Below, in pieces: positions 36,008-46,072 of a stretch of 64,000 bases of DNA. A program made the position numbers and the translations under genes. The notes beneath the pieces are model-generated. The model searched no databases. It was given only the letters and a program-made list of their open reading frames with translations, and was not told the DNA's origin. This stretch comes from Lachnospiraceae bacterium (GTDB taxonomy: Bacteria > Bacillota > Clostridia > Lachnospirales > Lachnospiraceae), in NCBI GenBank assembly GCA_017622875.1, contig JAGAQG010000026.1, forward strand, positions 49,060-113,059, read 5' to 3'. Each line of letters opens with the position of its first letter. Within the stretch, counting starts at the first letter, position 1.

Positions 36008-37021
36008 ATGAATAATAAAAAATCTATTCCTCAGAGAATTTTAGCATACCTGAAGGGCAATCCAATTGTTATTATCTTAACAGTTGTGTGTTTGATTGTA
36101 GGCTTTACTGTAGATAACTTTTTCTCATGGGGTAACTTTAACAACTTAGCTAGCAACACTGCTGTTCGTTTCTTGATTGCACTTGGTGTTTCTGGCTGTC
36201 TTATTACAAAAGGTACAGACCTTTCTGCTGGTCGTCAGGTAGGTCTTGCAGCTTGTCTTGCAGGTGTTTTATTACAGCGTGCAGATTATTCAGGACGTAT
36301 GTTCCCGAATATGCCGGAAATGAACATGGTTGTTGTTTTATTAATTATTCTGGCATTAGGTGCATTTGTTGGTGTTTTAAATGGTGTGATTATTTCAAAA
36401 CTAAACGTACCTCCATTTATCGCGACACTTGGTACACAGACAATCGTTTATGGTATCGCACTTGTATTTACAGACGCACAGCCGATTGGTGGATTTAAGA
36501 AAGCCTATACACAGTTTGTAAACGGAAAAATCCTTCCAGTTGGAGACTTCCCTGGAATTCCATATCTGTTAATCATTGCAGTTATTTTTGGTCTGCTTTT
36601 CTGGTTTATGTACAATAAGACAACACATGGTAAATATATGTATGCAATTGGTGGAAATGAAGTTGCAGCAGAAGTATCCGGTGTTAACACTGTAAGAAGC
36701 AAAATTCTTATTTATATGACTGCCGGTATCATGTATGCATTAGCTGGTTACTTACTTGCCGGTAAAGCAGGTGGAGCAACTTCAGCTCTTGGTAATGGAT
36801 ACGAATTGGAAGCAATTGCAGGATGTACAATCGGTGGTGTTTCTACAACTGGTGGTATCGGTACAGTTGGTGGTATTCTCGTAGGTGTTCTCGTATTCGA
36901 ACTTTTAAAGATCGTATTACAGTTCCTCGGTGTAAACCCATATTACAACTATATCGTACAGGGTCTCGTAATCGTAATTTCAGTTGCACTCGATATCCGT
37001 AAATATGTAAAGAAAAAATAA
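36008..37021 (+). CDS. mglC: Sugar ABC transporter permease
   Basis: 337 aa with eight to ten membrane helices. TKGTDLSAGRQVGLAA near residues 66-81 and GATSALGNGYELEAIAGCTIGG in the C-terminal half are typical of the RbsC/MglC family. RBS GGAGG lies well placed. It forms the channel with MglA and MglB. Confidence 0.94.
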   Translation: MNNKKSIPQRILAYLKGNPIVIILTVVCLIVGFTVDNFFSWGNFNNLASNTAVRFLIALGVSGCLITKGTDLSAGRQVGLAACLAGVLLQRADYSGRMFPNMPEMNMVVVLLIILALGAFVGVLNGVIISKLNVPPFIATLGTQTIVYGIALVFTDAQPIGGFKKAYTQFVNGKILPVGDFPGIPYLLIIAVIFGLLFWFMYNKTTHGKYMYAIGGNEVAAEVSGVNTVRSKILIYMTAGIMYALAGYLLAGKAGGATSALGNGYELEAIAGCTIGGVSTTGGIGTVGGILVGVLVFELLKIVLQFLGVNPYYNYIVQGLVIVISVALDIRKYVKKK

Positions 37022-37048
37022 TTTGCAGAATATCATACATATACTGCT

Positions 37049-37082
37049 GACCGCCGGGAGCTGGGTTTCCCGGCGGTCTTTT
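37049..37082 (+). terminator. mglBAC operon terminator
   Basis: Eleven-bp GC-rich stem (37049-37059 with 37068-37078), then a four-T run. Confidence 0.88.
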
Positions 37083-37095
37083 CATTCTGTAAGAC

Positions 37096-37124
37096 TTGCA
37101 GTGACAGGAAAAAGAAAGTAAACT
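37096..37124 (+). promoter_or_regulatory. Promoter of the sugar two-component operon
   Basis: TTGCAG (37096-37101), 17 bases, TAAACT (37119-37124), ahead of the response regulator gene and just past the mgl terminator. Confidence 0.55.
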
Positions 37125-37156
37125 AATAATAAAGTGAAGTTACAAAGGAGAAACAC

Positions 37157-38764
37157 ATGAATTTGTATAAAATGATTTTGGTGGATGATGAAGAGGACGT
37201 GCGGGTTTCCATTGAACGGAAAGTAGACTGGAACGCCCTGGGATTTCAGCTGGTGGGGGCTGTGAGCAATGGAGAGGAAGCCCTGGAACTGGCAGAACAG
37301 ATCCATGTGGACGTTGTTATGACGGATATTAAGATGCCATTTATGGATGGTCTGACCCTTTGTGCAAAGTTAAAAGAAAATTACAAGAACACAAAAGTGG
37401 TTCTTTATTCGGGATTTGACGATTTTGAGCTTGCAAGAGAAGCAATCCATTTGGAAGCGGAGGAGTATCTTTTAAAGCCGATTGCTGCAAAGGATATTGA
37501 AAAAGTGTTCCGCAAAATAAAGCAGAATCTGGATAAAGAATTTGATGAACGAAGAAATTTAGAGAATCTGCATGAATATTACCGCAAGAGCCTTCCGATG
37601 ATGAAAGATCAGCTGCTTGCAGGAATTCTGGAAGGAAGAATTACTGAGGAAAATGCGGAAACCATGATCCATACCTATGACATGCCTTTTTTTGCACCCT
37701 ATTATGCAGTAGGGCTTCTGGGAGCAGACTTTAGAGGAATTGTAAAAAAGCCGCAGGAATCCCAGATGCTTTTGCTGTCGTTAAAGAACATTGCCATTGA
37801 GTATCTGGAAAAGCATATGGAAATACAGCACATGATGTATCTTGATAAGATTGCGATCATTGCAAGACTTTCCAAGCCATTGGAAATCAGAGATTTTGTC
37901 TATCATATGAACCAGATCTGCAAAATGGGTTCCCGTATGCTGGAAGCAAATGTAGATGCTGGAATTGGACATGTTTATTCAGGAATATCGAAAATAGCAG
38001 TTTCTTATGCGGAAGCAAAAGAAGCGTTTGATTATAGAGTACTTTTAGATGAAGAGTGTCAGGCAATTTATATCAACGATGTGGAACCTCAAAAGGATAA
38101 CAGTTTTCTGGAAGAACCTTTGGGACTTCAGGAAATCATTCGAAACATTAAACTTGGCAGTAAGGATGAAGTCAGCAGATCGGTAGATTCCTTTGTGAAA
38201 GAATTAAAGGTATATAAAATTTCAGTTCAGCAGTATCAGATGGCGTTTATGGAGTTTATGACGGAAATCTTTAAATTGCTTCGAAGCTACCAGCTGGATA
38301 TTGCGGAAATTTTTGGTAAAAACTTCGATTTGTATCAGGAAATGGGAAAATTCCGCTCTTTTGAAGAGACCAGCGCGTGGATGAAGGAGAAATGTTTGAA
38401 GATCAGACAGCTGATTCAGAAAGAACGTGCCGATTCTGCAAATGTGATGACAGAAAAAGCAAGACAATATATTGAAGAGCATTATTCCGACAGTACATTG
38501 TCAGTAGAGCATTTATGTAATCACTTAAATGTTAGTGCTACTTACTTTTCAGTTATGTTCAAAAAGGAATTTGGCATGAGTTTTATATCTTATCTTACAA
38601 AGGTCAGACTGGAGCATGCGGTGGAGCTTTTGGACAATACAGAGGACAAAAGTTATATCATTGCTGAAAAGGTAGGTTATACAGAAGCAAATTACTTTAG
38701 CTATGTGTTTAAGAAACAGTATGGTGTCTCACCTACGAAATATAGAACAAACAAGGGAAAATAA
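37157..38764 (+). CDS. AraC-type response regulator (YesN-like)
   Basis: 535 aa. N-terminal receiver domain (about 1-125) with the phospho-accepting Asp57 in MTDIKMPFMDG and Lys in LLKPIAAKD. A long middle region of unassigned fold follows, and a C-terminal pair of AraC-type helix-turn-helix motifs (about 430-530; HLNVSATYFSVMFKKEFG and AEKVGYTEANYFSYVFKK). It is expected to activate transport genes, most simply mglBAC, upon signal from the kinase encoded next. Confidence 0.93.
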   Translation: MNLYKMILVDDEEDVRVSIERKVDWNALGFQLVGAVSNGEEALELAEQIHVDVVMTDIKMPFMDGLTLCAKLKENYKNTKVVLYSGFDDFELAREAIHLEAEEYLLKPIAAKDIEKVFRKIKQNLDKEFDERRNLENLHEYYRKSLPMMKDQLLAGILEGRITEENAETMIHTYDMPFFAPYYAVGLLGADFRGIVKKPQESQMLLLSLKNIAIEYLEKHMEIQHMMYLDKIAIIARLSKPLEIRDFVYHMNQICKMGSRMLEANVDAGIGHVYSGISKIAVSYAEAKEAFDYRVLLDEECQAIYINDVEPQKDNSFLEEPLGLQEIIRNIKLGSKDEVSRSVDSFVKELKVYKISVQQYQMAFMEFMTEIFKLLRSYQLDIAEIFGKNFDLYQEMGKFRSFEETSAWMKEKCLKIRQLIQKERADSANVMTEKARQYIEEHYSDSTLSVEHLCNHLNVSATYFSVMFKKEFGMSFISYLTKVRLEHAVELLDNTEDKSYIIAEKVGYTEANYFSYVFKKQYGVSPTKYRTNKGK

Positions 38765-38767
38765 TCC

Positions 38768-40534
38768 ATGAAGCGTAAAATTTTGAGTTATTGGTCTCAC
38801 AATCTCCGGGTGGTCATTGCGGTTTCCTTTACAATGATCACAGTCATCGGGATGCTGGCAGTAGGTCTTATTTTTTATACGACCTACAATAAATCAGCAG
38901 AAAAACAGACCATTGAGGACAATATACAGCTGGTAAATCAGGTGGAATTAAACCTTACCAATTATCTGAGAAATATGATGCGTATTTCTGATTCCCTGTA
39001 CTATAGCGTCATCAAAGATACGGACTTTGCCACAGAGAATATTGATAAGGAAATGACCCTTCTGTATGAAGCCAATAAGGATAACTTAGTCAGCCTTGCC
39101 TGCTTTGAAAATGATGGAAGTCTGATGGCATCCACGCCGGTCAGCAGTTTAAAGCCACATGCAGATGTGACGGAACAGAGCTGGTTTGTCAAGGCGAGAA
39201 ACAAACCGGAAAATCTTCATTTTTCTTCGTCTCATGTACAGAATCTGTTTGTAGACAGTAATAATCGCTATTACTGGGTAATCTCTTTGAGCAGAGGGAT
39301 TGAGATTACGAAGGATGGAAGTACCTCCAGCGGGATCCTTGTGGTAGACATGAACTTCAGTGGAATTGAGCAGCTCTTTACGAAAGTGAATTCCGGGGAT
39401 ATGTGTTATCTGTATCTGATGGACCAGAGCGGAAATATTATTTATCATCCGCAGCAGAACCTGATCTATTCGGAGCTTGCGGTAGAAAACAATGCAGTGG
39501 CGATTACCTATGAGGATGGAACTCACACCGAAGAATTTCAGGGTGAGGAACGAATGGTGGTCGTAAAAACAGTTGGATATACCGGCTGGAAGATTGTATC
39601 AGTCATTCCAAAGGAAAATCTGTACCGAAACAGAAATGAGATCAATGCAGTCTGGATGACCGTACTTGCCATCGCAATCCTGATGCTGATCTTCGTCAAT
39701 CAGTATCTTTCTTCTAAGATTGCACAGCCGCTTAGAAGGCTGGAAGATTCCGTAAAGCAGTTGGAGTTAGAATTCCCGGACAAGATCTATGTGGGAGGGT
39801 CTGCGGAAATTCAGCATTTGGGCAAGACCATCCGCTCCATGGCAGAGCAGATGCGGCAGCTGATGGATGATGTAGTACGAGAACAGGAACAGAAAAGAAA
39901 GAATGAACTGGATGCGCTGCAGTCCCAGATCAATCCTCACTTCTTATATAATACATTGGATTCTATTGTATGGATGGTAGAAAGTGAGCGCTACGAAGAG
40001 GCCATTTCCATGGTTACTGCACTGGCAAATCTGTTTAGAATTTCTCTCAGTCAGGGGAAGACCATTATTACGATTGCAGAGGAATTCCAACATGCGAAGA
40101 ACTATATCAGTATTCAGAAGGTACGATACAAAAATAAATTCGAAGTTGAATTTTCGCTGGACGAAAAGTTAAAAGACTATCTGACCATTAAACTGGTCAT
40201 TCAGCCGATTTTAGAAAATGCCATTTATTATGGAATGGAAGCCATGGACGGAGACGGCGAGATTTTGGTTCGCGGATATGAAAAGGATGGAGATATTTAC
40301 ATAGACATTATAGATAATGGAATCGGAATGCCGCCGGAACAGGTAGAAATCCTTTTAAAGGAAGGGGTCCAGAAAAGAAAACGTGGTTCCGGAATCGGTC
40401 TGATCAATGTGGATCAGCGCATTAAGCTCTACTTTGGAGAGGATTACGGATTGCACATTGAAAGTGAACCGGACGAAGGAACAAAGGTTACGATTCATTT
40501 ACCAATGAAACTGGAGGTGGAGCGTAATGAATAA
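38768..40534 (+). CDS. Sensor histidine kinase (YesM/LytS-type)
   Basis: 588 aa. One membrane helix near 17-40, an extracellular Cache-like sensor region to about 290, a second helix near 297-315, then a HAMP-like linker. The His_kinase domain has phospho-acceptor His391 in SQINPHFLYN, and the ATPase domain has IIDNGIGMP and GSGIGLINV. It pairs with the response regulator directly upstream. It overlaps the next gene, a membrane-anchored sugar-binding protein, by eight bases, suggesting complex formation. Confidence 0.92.
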   Translation: MKRKILSYWSHNLRVVIAVSFTMITVIGMLAVGLIFYTTYNKSAEKQTIEDNIQLVNQVELNLTNYLRNMMRISDSLYYSVIKDTDFATENIDKEMTLLYEANKDNLVSLACFENDGSLMASTPVSSLKPHADVTEQSWFVKARNKPENLHFSSSHVQNLFVDSNNRYYWVISLSRGIEITKDGSTSSGILVVDMNFSGIEQLFTKVNSGDMCYLYLMDQSGNIIYHPQQNLIYSELAVENNAVAITYEDGTHTEEFQGEERMVVVKTVGYTGWKIVSVIPKENLYRNRNEINAVWMTVLAIAILMLIFVNQYLSSKIAQPLRRLEDSVKQLELEFPDKIYVGGSAEIQHLGKTIRSMAEQMRQLMDDVVREQEQKRKNELDALQSQINPHFLYNTLDSIVWMVESERYEEAISMVTALANLFRISLSQGKTIITIAEEFQHAKNYISIQKVRYKNKFEVEFSLDEKLKDYLTIKLVIQPILENAIYYGMEAMDGDGEILVRGYEKDGDIYIDIIDNGIGMPPEQVEILLKEGVQKRKRGSGIGLINVDQRIKLYFGEDYGLHIESEPDEGTKVTIHLPMKLEVERNE

Positions 40535-41459
40535 AGAAAATATCAGTGTACTTAGGACAGCAGGAATCTGTATTGCTCTGATTGTAATCATTCTTGCAAC
40601 CTTTTTCAATGCGGTCATGGGTGATGAGACACCGAAATCTCAAACAGAAATTTCTGTCATTTTATACCATGCAGGAAGTGATGGTTGGGAATCCATGATG
40701 GAAGGGATGAAGCAGGCGGAGGATGATTTTGCTGTTAATATCAATTACGTGATTTTGCGGGAAAGTGCCGATGGACAAGAGCAGTTGGAAATGATTCAAA
40801 GAGAAATTGACAACGGAGCTCAGGGTGTGATTGTTGCAGTCTGCGCTTACAGTGAAATGTACGAGGGACTGGAAAGAATTTCTAATACAGCGCCGGTCAT
40901 TGCGGTGGAAAGCGGTGTGGGAGATTCTATGATTCCGTTGTTTAGTGCAGACAATTACGAAATGGGAAGGATGCTTGGAGAACAGATTCTGGAGGATTTT
41001 CAGGATAGGGAAAATCTTACAGTGGCCCTTGTACGGGAGAATGTAAACAGAGACAGCGTAGAGCAAAGAGAGCAGGGATTTAGAGATGCTCTGGCTGGCA
41101 AGGCGAAGATCATCTCTCTGGGAGCTGCGATTAATGGAGAGATTGCTGATGCGGCGGCGGCTCTTCACAAAGAATCGCTGCTTGAATTGACGGAAAGGAC
41201 AGATGTGGCGCTTCGAGATACGAAAAATTATGGGATTGGAAATACCACATCTATCGTGGCGGCCCTGGATAAAGGGAATCTGGAAAAGCTGATTTTTCAG
41301 AATGAATTTAACATGGGATATCTTGCGGTGGAGGCACTTTTGCAGGATATTTCAGGAGAAAACAAAAATACGGTGAAGGATATGGATTATTACTGTGTCA
41401 GCCGCAAAGAAGTGTACGAGACGCAGTATGAGAGATTATTATTCCCGATTGTAGAATAG
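40527..41459 (+). CDS. Membrane-anchored periplasmic-binding-like sensor protein
   Basis: 310 aa. An uncleaved N-terminal helix (about 13-33) and no lipobox are followed by a Peripla_BP_4 fold (EISVILYHAGSDGWESMMEG, then APVIAVESGV and a late NEFNMGYLAVEALL). It probably binds a sugar outside and reports to the kinase it overlaps, as in three-component systems such as XylFII-LytS. The sugar is unknown. Confidence 0.82.
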   Translation: MNKENISVLRTAGICIALIVIILATFFNAVMGDETPKSQTEISVILYHAGSDGWESMMEGMKQAEDDFAVNINYVILRESADGQEQLEMIQREIDNGAQGVIVAVCAYSEMYEGLERISNTAPVIAVESGVGDSMIPLFSADNYEMGRMLGEQILEDFQDRENLTVALVRENVNRDSVEQREQGFRDALAGKAKIISLGAAINGEIADAAAALHKESLLELTERTDVALRDTKNYGIGNTTSIVAALDKGNLEKLIFQNEFNMGYLAVEALLQDISGENKNTVKDMDYYCVSRKEVYETQYERLLFPIVE

Positions 41460-41469
41460 GAAATGACTT

Positions 41470-42519
41470 ATGAAGAAATTACTTGCAAGGACCTTCAGCC
41501 TGGTTATGCTCTTAAACCTGATTACCGGGTGTGCTCATCCGGCAGAAGAGCAGGAAGAGCTAAAAAACATAAAAATAGGAATCAGTGTTTATAATCAATA
41601 TGACACATTTATTTCTGAACTGATGACTGCCGCAGAAGAACACGTACAGGAAATGGAAGAGGCTTATGGAATTACCATTACATTGGATGTACAGAATGCC
41701 GGAAGTAATCAGGTAACACAGAATGACCAGATGAGCTATTTTATCGACAGAGGCTGCGACATTGTATGCATCAATCTGGTAGATCGAACAGATGCTTCTA
41801 CCATTATTGAGCGTGGAAAAAGCGCCGATATTCCGATTATTTTCTTTAACAGGGAGCTGGTAGAAGAAGACCTGGAACGATGGGATAAGCTGTACTATGT
41901 AGGCGCCGATGCTTTTGAGTCTGGTATCATTCAGGGGCAGATTCTGGTGGAAGCACTGGAAGAGGATTTTGCTGCGGTAGACCGCAACGGAGATGGTGTC
42001 ATTCAGTATGTAATGCTGGAAGGAGAGGCAGGACATCAGGATTCCATCGTTCGAACCATGTACGCCATCAATACAGTGACAGAAGCAGGCTATGAGGTAG
42101 AAAAGCTGGCAGACGAAATTGCTAACTGGAACAGAGACCAGGCGAAGACAAAGATGGTTCAGTGGATGCAGGAATTCGGTGATGGTATCGAGGTGGTCTT
42201 TGCAAATAATGATGATATGGCACTGGGAGCAAGAGATGCATTAAAAGAAGCCGGATATTACGAAGACGAAGTGATGCAGCTACCTGTGATTCTGGGAATC
42301 GACGGAACGACCGCAGGCCTGGAAGCTGTGGAAAATGAAGAATTTTTAGGAACTGTTTTAAATGATTCTGTAGGACAGGCCAATGGAATGATGGAACTTG
42401 CCTATGCAGTGGTTTCAGGAAATGAACTTTCGACGGAATTTACGCTGCTGGATGAGAAATATATCCGTCTGCCATATCAAAAAGTTGTGAAAGATAACGA
42501 AAAAACGACAAAAGAATAG
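41470..42519 (+). CDS. Second galactose-type substrate-binding lipoprotein
   Basis: 349 aa paralogue of MglB with lipobox ITGC (Cys near residue 21). The calcium-loop-like DRNGDGVIQYVMLEGE and FANNDDMALGARDALKEAG are conserved. Same length as MglB but diverged. It lies with the two-component genes and has no permease beside it. It may feed MglAC or act as a ligand reporter for the sensor kinase. Confidence 0.85.
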   Translation: MKKLLARTFSLVMLLNLITGCAHPAEEQEELKNIKIGISVYNQYDTFISELMTAAEEHVQEMEEAYGITITLDVQNAGSNQVTQNDQMSYFIDRGCDIVCINLVDRTDASTIIERGKSADIPIIFFNRELVEEDLERWDKLYYVGADAFESGIIQGQILVEALEEDFAAVDRNGDGVIQYVMLEGEAGHQDSIVRTMYAINTVTEAGYEVEKLADEIANWNRDQAKTKMVQWMQEFGDGIEVVFANNDDMALGARDALKEAGYYEDEVMQLPVILGIDGTTAGLEAVENEEFLGTVLNDSVGQANGMMELAYAVVSGNELSTEFTLLDEKYIRLPYQKVVKDNEKTTKE

Positions 42520-42596
42520 AAAAATATTGTGAAACCTCGTATTTTTGGAAAAAAATGTTTTCATTTAAAACAAGATGAGTTATAATGTTTCTCAAA

Positions 42597-42615
42597 TAGG
42601 GTTCTAAGAACCCTA
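42597..42615 (+). promoter_or_regulatory. 5' hairpin of the fba transcript
   Basis: A TATAAT at 42581-42586 (weak TTTTCA -35) predicts a start near 42593. Immediately after it, an eight-bp hairpin (42597-42604 with 42608-42615) would sit at the mRNA 5' end and may stabilise it. Confidence 0.4.
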
Positions 42616-42643
42616 GGCGTATTTTTTATTTGGAGGTAATGCC

Positions 42644-43507
42644 ATGTTAGTTTCAGCAGCAGAAATGCTCAAAAAAGCAAAAGCAGGCCACTATGCAGTA
42701 GGCCAGTTCAACATTAACAACTTAGAATGGACAAAATCCATTTTAGCAACAGCTCAGGAATGCAACTCCCCAGTTATCTTAGGTGTATCTGAAGGTGCTG
42801 GTAAATACATGGGTGGCTACAAAGCAGTTGTAGGTATGGTAAATGGTTTATTAGAAGAAATGAACATCACAGTTCCAGTAGCTCTTCACTTAGACCATGG
42901 CAGCTATGATCACTGCTACAAATGTATCGAAGCTGGATTCTCTTCAGTAATGTTCGATGGTTCTCACTACCCAATCGAAGAAAACGTTGCGAAAACAAAA
43001 GAATTAGTTGCAGTATGCCACGAAAAAGGATTATCTATCGAAGCAGAAGTTGGTTCTATCGGTGGAGAAGAAGACGGTGTTGTAGGTATGGGCGAATGCG
43101 CAGATCCTAACGAATGTAAGATGGTTGCTGATCTTGGAGTAGATTTCCTTGCAGCAGGTATCGGTAACATCCACGGAAAATATCCAGCAAACTGGAAAGG
43201 ACTTTCTTTTGAAACTCTTGATGCAATTCAGCAGTTAACAGGAGATATGCCATTAGTACTTCACGGTGGTACAGGTATCCCAACAGAAATGATCCAGAAA
43301 GCAATCAGCCTTGGCGTTGCTAAGATCAATGTTAACACAGAATGCCAGTTAGCATTTGCAAAAGCTACACGTGAATATATCGAAGCAGGCAAAGACTTAG
43401 AAGGTAAAGGATTTGACCCTCGTAAGCTCTTAGCTCCAGGTGCAGCAGCAATCAAAGCTACAGTTAAAGAAAAAATGGAAATCTTCGGTTCCGTTAATAA
43501 AGCTTAA
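42644..43507 (+). CDS. fba: Class II fructose-bisphosphate aldolase
   Basis: 287 aa. Metal-binding and substrate motifs: HLDHGSYDHC near residues 82-91, the FDGSHYP block near 105, AEVGSIGG near 134, LHGGTGIP near 206 and KINVNTECQLAF near 227. Zinc-dependent aldolase cleaving fructose-1,6-bisphosphate; a tagatose-bisphosphate specificity cannot be excluded. Codon use is that of a very highly expressed gene. Monocistronic, with a terminator behind. Confidence 0.93.
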   Translation: MLVSAAEMLKKAKAGHYAVGQFNINNLEWTKSILATAQECNSPVILGVSEGAGKYMGGYKAVVGMVNGLLEEMNITVPVALHLDHGSYDHCYKCIEAGFSSVMFDGSHYPIEENVAKTKELVAVCHEKGLSIEAEVGSIGGEEDGVVGMGECADPNECKMVADLGVDFLAAGIGNIHGKYPANWKGLSFETLDAIQQLTGDMPLVLHGGTGIPTEMIQKAISLGVAKINVNTECQLAFAKATREYIEAGKDLEGKGFDPRKLLAPGAAAIKATVKEKMEIFGSVNKA

Positions 43508-43527
43508 GCAAAATTTTATGAACTCAG

Positions 43528-43558
43528 AGGCGTTCCACAGAGATGTGGAACGTCTTTT
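43528..43558 (+). terminator. fba terminator
   Basis: CGTTCCACA (43531-43539) pairs with TGTGGAACG (43544-43552), loop GAGA, followed by TCTTTT. Confidence 0.82.
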
Positions 43559-43602
43559 GGGTTATACAGATGTAGGATTTGTTACTTGTTTAGAGGAAAA
43601 AT

Positions 43603-45714
43603 ATGGGTGAATTTATCGACGTAAAAGAAATATTCGGTGAAAATGTATTTAACGACTCGGCTATGAAGGCCCGTCTTCCAAAGAAGGTCTACCAGGAACT
43701 GAAAAAGACCATGGAAGAGGGAAAAGATTTAGACCCTGTAACAGCCGATGTAGTTGCTCATGAAATGAAGGAATGGGCAATTGAAAAAGGTGCTACACAT
43801 TATACACACTGGTTCCAGCCACTGACTGGTTCCACTGCAGAAAAACATGACTCCTTTATCTCTGCTCCGATGAAAGACGGTAAGGTTTTAATGAACTTTT
43901 CCGGTAAAGAGCTGATCAAGGGAGAACCTGATGCGTCTTCCTTCCCATCCGGAGGATTACGTGCAACATTTGAAGCGAGAGGCTATACAGCATGGGATTG
44001 TACATCTCCTGCGTTCGTGCGCAAAGATGCCGCTGGTGCGACTCTCTGCATTCCGACTGCCTTCTGTTCTTACACAGGAGAGGCATTAGACCAGAAAACT
44101 CCCCTGCTCCGTTCCATGCAGGCTATTAATACACAGTCATTAAGACTCCTTAGAATTTTTGGAAATACAACTTCCAAAAAGGTAACTCCATCCGTAGGAC
44201 TGGAGCAGGAATATTTCTTAATTGACAAAGAAAAATATTTACACAGAAAGGACCTGGTTTTCACAAGCCGCACACTTTTTGGGGCAATGCCTCCAAAGGG
44301 TCAGGAAATGGATGACCATTATTTCGGCGTTATCCGTGAAAGAATCGGTGCTTTCATGAAAGACGTGAATGAAGAGTTATGGAAGCTGGGCGTTAGTGCG
44401 AAGACACAGCACAATGAAGCAGCGCCTGCACAGCATGAGCTTGCGCCAATTTATGCGGAAGTTAATGTAGCAGTAGACCATAACCAGATTATCATGGAGA
44501 CTTTAAAACGTATTGCGAACCACCACGGACTGGTATGTCTGCTCCATGAAAAACCATTTGCAGGTGTGAATGGTTCAGGTAAGCATAATAACTGGTCCTT
44601 AACAACTGATGATGGCATCAATTTGCTGGACCCTGGCAAGACACCACATGAAAACATGCAGTTCCTGCTGGTCCTGGCATGTGTTTTAAAGGCAGTAGAT
44701 ATTCATGCAGACTTACTGCGTGAATCCGCAGCAGACGTAGGCAATGATCATCGTCTGGGAGCAAATGAAGCGCCTCCTGCGATCATCTCTGTTTATCTGG
44801 GAGAACAGCTTCATGATGTTATGAACCAGCTGATCAGTACAGGTTCTGCAAATCATTCCATTAAAGGAGAACGTCTTGCAACAGGTGTTAAGACACTTCC
44901 TGATTTTGCAAAGGATGCGACTGACCGTAACAGAACTTCTCCATTTGCATTTACCGGTAATAAATTCGAGTTCCGTATGGTAGGTTCCAAGGATTCCGGC
45001 GGAGAACCAAATACAGTATTAAATACGATCGTGGCAGAAGCTTTCTGCGAAGCATGTGATTATATTGAAGCAGCAGAAGACAAAGACATGGCAATTCATG
45101 ATCTCATTGAAAAATATTTCATGGAACATGAAAGAATCGTATTTGATGGAAATGGTTATTCTGAGGAATGGGTGGAAGAGGCCAAGAGACGCGGACTTCC
45201 AAACTTAAAGACTATGGTGGATGCGATTCCAGCGCTGACGACAGAAAAGGCAGTTGCTTTATTTGAAAAATTTGGCGTATTTACCAGAGCAGAGTTAGAA
45301 TCCCGTGCGGAAATCCAGTACGAAACTTATGCGAAGGTAATCAATATCGAGGCAAGATCGATGATTGATATTGCAAGCAAGCAGTTAATTTCAGCGGCTA
45401 TTAAGTATACAAAAGAATTAGCTGATACAGTCATTGCAGTGAAGAACTGCGGTGTAGAGGCATCTGTTCAGGAGGAAATCTTAAAAGAAACAAGTGTTTT
45501 ACTTGCAGAGGCAAGAAATGCGCTTACAGACTTAATTGAATTAGATGCGAAGGGTGCAAAATTAGAACGAGGTAAAGAGCAGGCAGTGTTCTTTAATAAA
45601 GAGGTTGTTCCGGCGATGGAAGCGCTTCGTGCACCGATTGATAAACTTGAAATGATTGTTGAAAAAGATATGTGGCCAATGCCATCTTATGGGGATATGA
45701 TTTTCGAAGTATAG
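43603..45714 (+). CDS. glnN: Glutamine synthetase type III
   Basis: 703 aa, the length of GSIII (GlnN), far larger than GSI. The N-terminal [16 protein letters not shown] motif near 63-78, [11 protein letters not shown] near 200-210 and [14 protein letters not shown] near 265-278 are diagnostic. [11 protein letters not shown] near 322 and the R residues of [11 protein letters not shown] supply the active site. ATP-dependent amidation of glutamate with ammonia. Single-gene unit. Confidence 0.95.
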   Translation: MGEFIDVKEIFGENVFNDSAMKARLPKKVYQELKKTMEEGKDLDPVTADVVAHEMKEWAIEKGATHYTHWFQPLTGSTAEKHDSFISAPMKDGKVLMNFSGKELIKGEPDASSFPSGGLRATFEARGYTAWDCTSPAFVRKDAAGATLCIPTAFCSYTGEALDQKTPLLRSMQAINTQSLRLLRIFGNTTSKKVTPSVGLEQEYFLIDKEKYLHRKDLVFTSRTLFGAMPPKGQEMDDHYFGVIRERIGAFMKDVNEELWKLGVSAKTQHNEAAPAQHELAPIYAEVNVAVDHNQIIMETLKRIANHHGLVCLLHEKPFAGVNGSGKHNNWSLTTDDGINLLDPGKTPHENMQFLLVLACVLKAVDIHADLLRESAADVGNDHRLGANEAPPAIISVYLGEQLHDVMNQLISTGSANHSIKGERLATGVKTLPDFAKDATDRNRTSPFAFTGNKFEFRMVGSKDSGGEPNTVLNTIVAEAFCEACDYIEAAEDKDMAIHDLIEKYFMEHERIVFDGNGYSEEWVEEAKRRGLPNLKTMVDAIPALTTEKAVALFEKFGVFTRAELESRAEIQYETYAKVINIEARSMIDIASKQLISAAIKYTKELADTVIAVKNCGVEASVQEEILKETSVLLAEARNALTDLIELDAKGAKLERGKEQAVFFNKEVVPAMEALRAPIDKLEMIVEKDMWPMPSYGDMIFEV

Positions 45715-45721
45715 AATGAGT

Positions 45722-45752
45722 AATGCGTGACTTTATGTCGCGCATTATTTTT
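45722..45752 (+). terminator. glnN terminator
   Basis: AATGCG(T)GAC (45722-45731) pairs with GTC(G)CGCATT (45737-45746) with one T-G pair, then ATTTTTG. Confidence 0.8.
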
Positions 45753-46072
45753 GTATAATTTTTGTAAATAACATTTTTGTGCGTTCATAAATTGTTCATT
45801 TTCTTTTCACGAATCTTTCATTTCATAAACATGATTCCTTCATTTTTCCTACATATAATAAAACCATAGAAAACAGAGAAGACATTCCCTTAAAAGAAAC
45901 TTTTTCATAAATAAATGCCAGGTAGTCAATTACCTGGCATCCTCCCTTTCTAGACCTGAACGTTCAGGTCTTTTTTTCATGCAATTTACAAAATGTGTTC
46001 ATGAGATATGTTTCTCAAAAAGGATAAAGTATGTTAAACTGATAAACAAGAAAGTAAAAAGGAGTTCTTCGC
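45753..46072. other. Intergenic region between glnN and addB
   Basis: About 320 bases with no protein gene. It is AT-rich to about 45910, with a consensus TATAAT at 45854-45859, then carries two hairpins separated by a C-rich linker, the second with seven Ts. The last 70 bases likely hold the addB promoter (TTCTCA/TAAACT near 46012-46040) and its AAAGGAG site. Confidence 0.6.
45866..45977 (+). ncRNA. Candidate small RNA with CCTCCC linker
   Basis: A TATAAT (45854-45859) predicts a start near 45866. A ten-bp perfect hairpin (45915-45924 with 45931-45940) is followed by CCTCCC at 45941-45946. It ends in an 18-base palindrome (45953-45970) with seven Ts, an excellent terminator. The exposed CCTCCC is complementary to Shine-Dalgarno sequences. 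The -35 is poor, so transcription is unproven. Confidence 0.4.
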
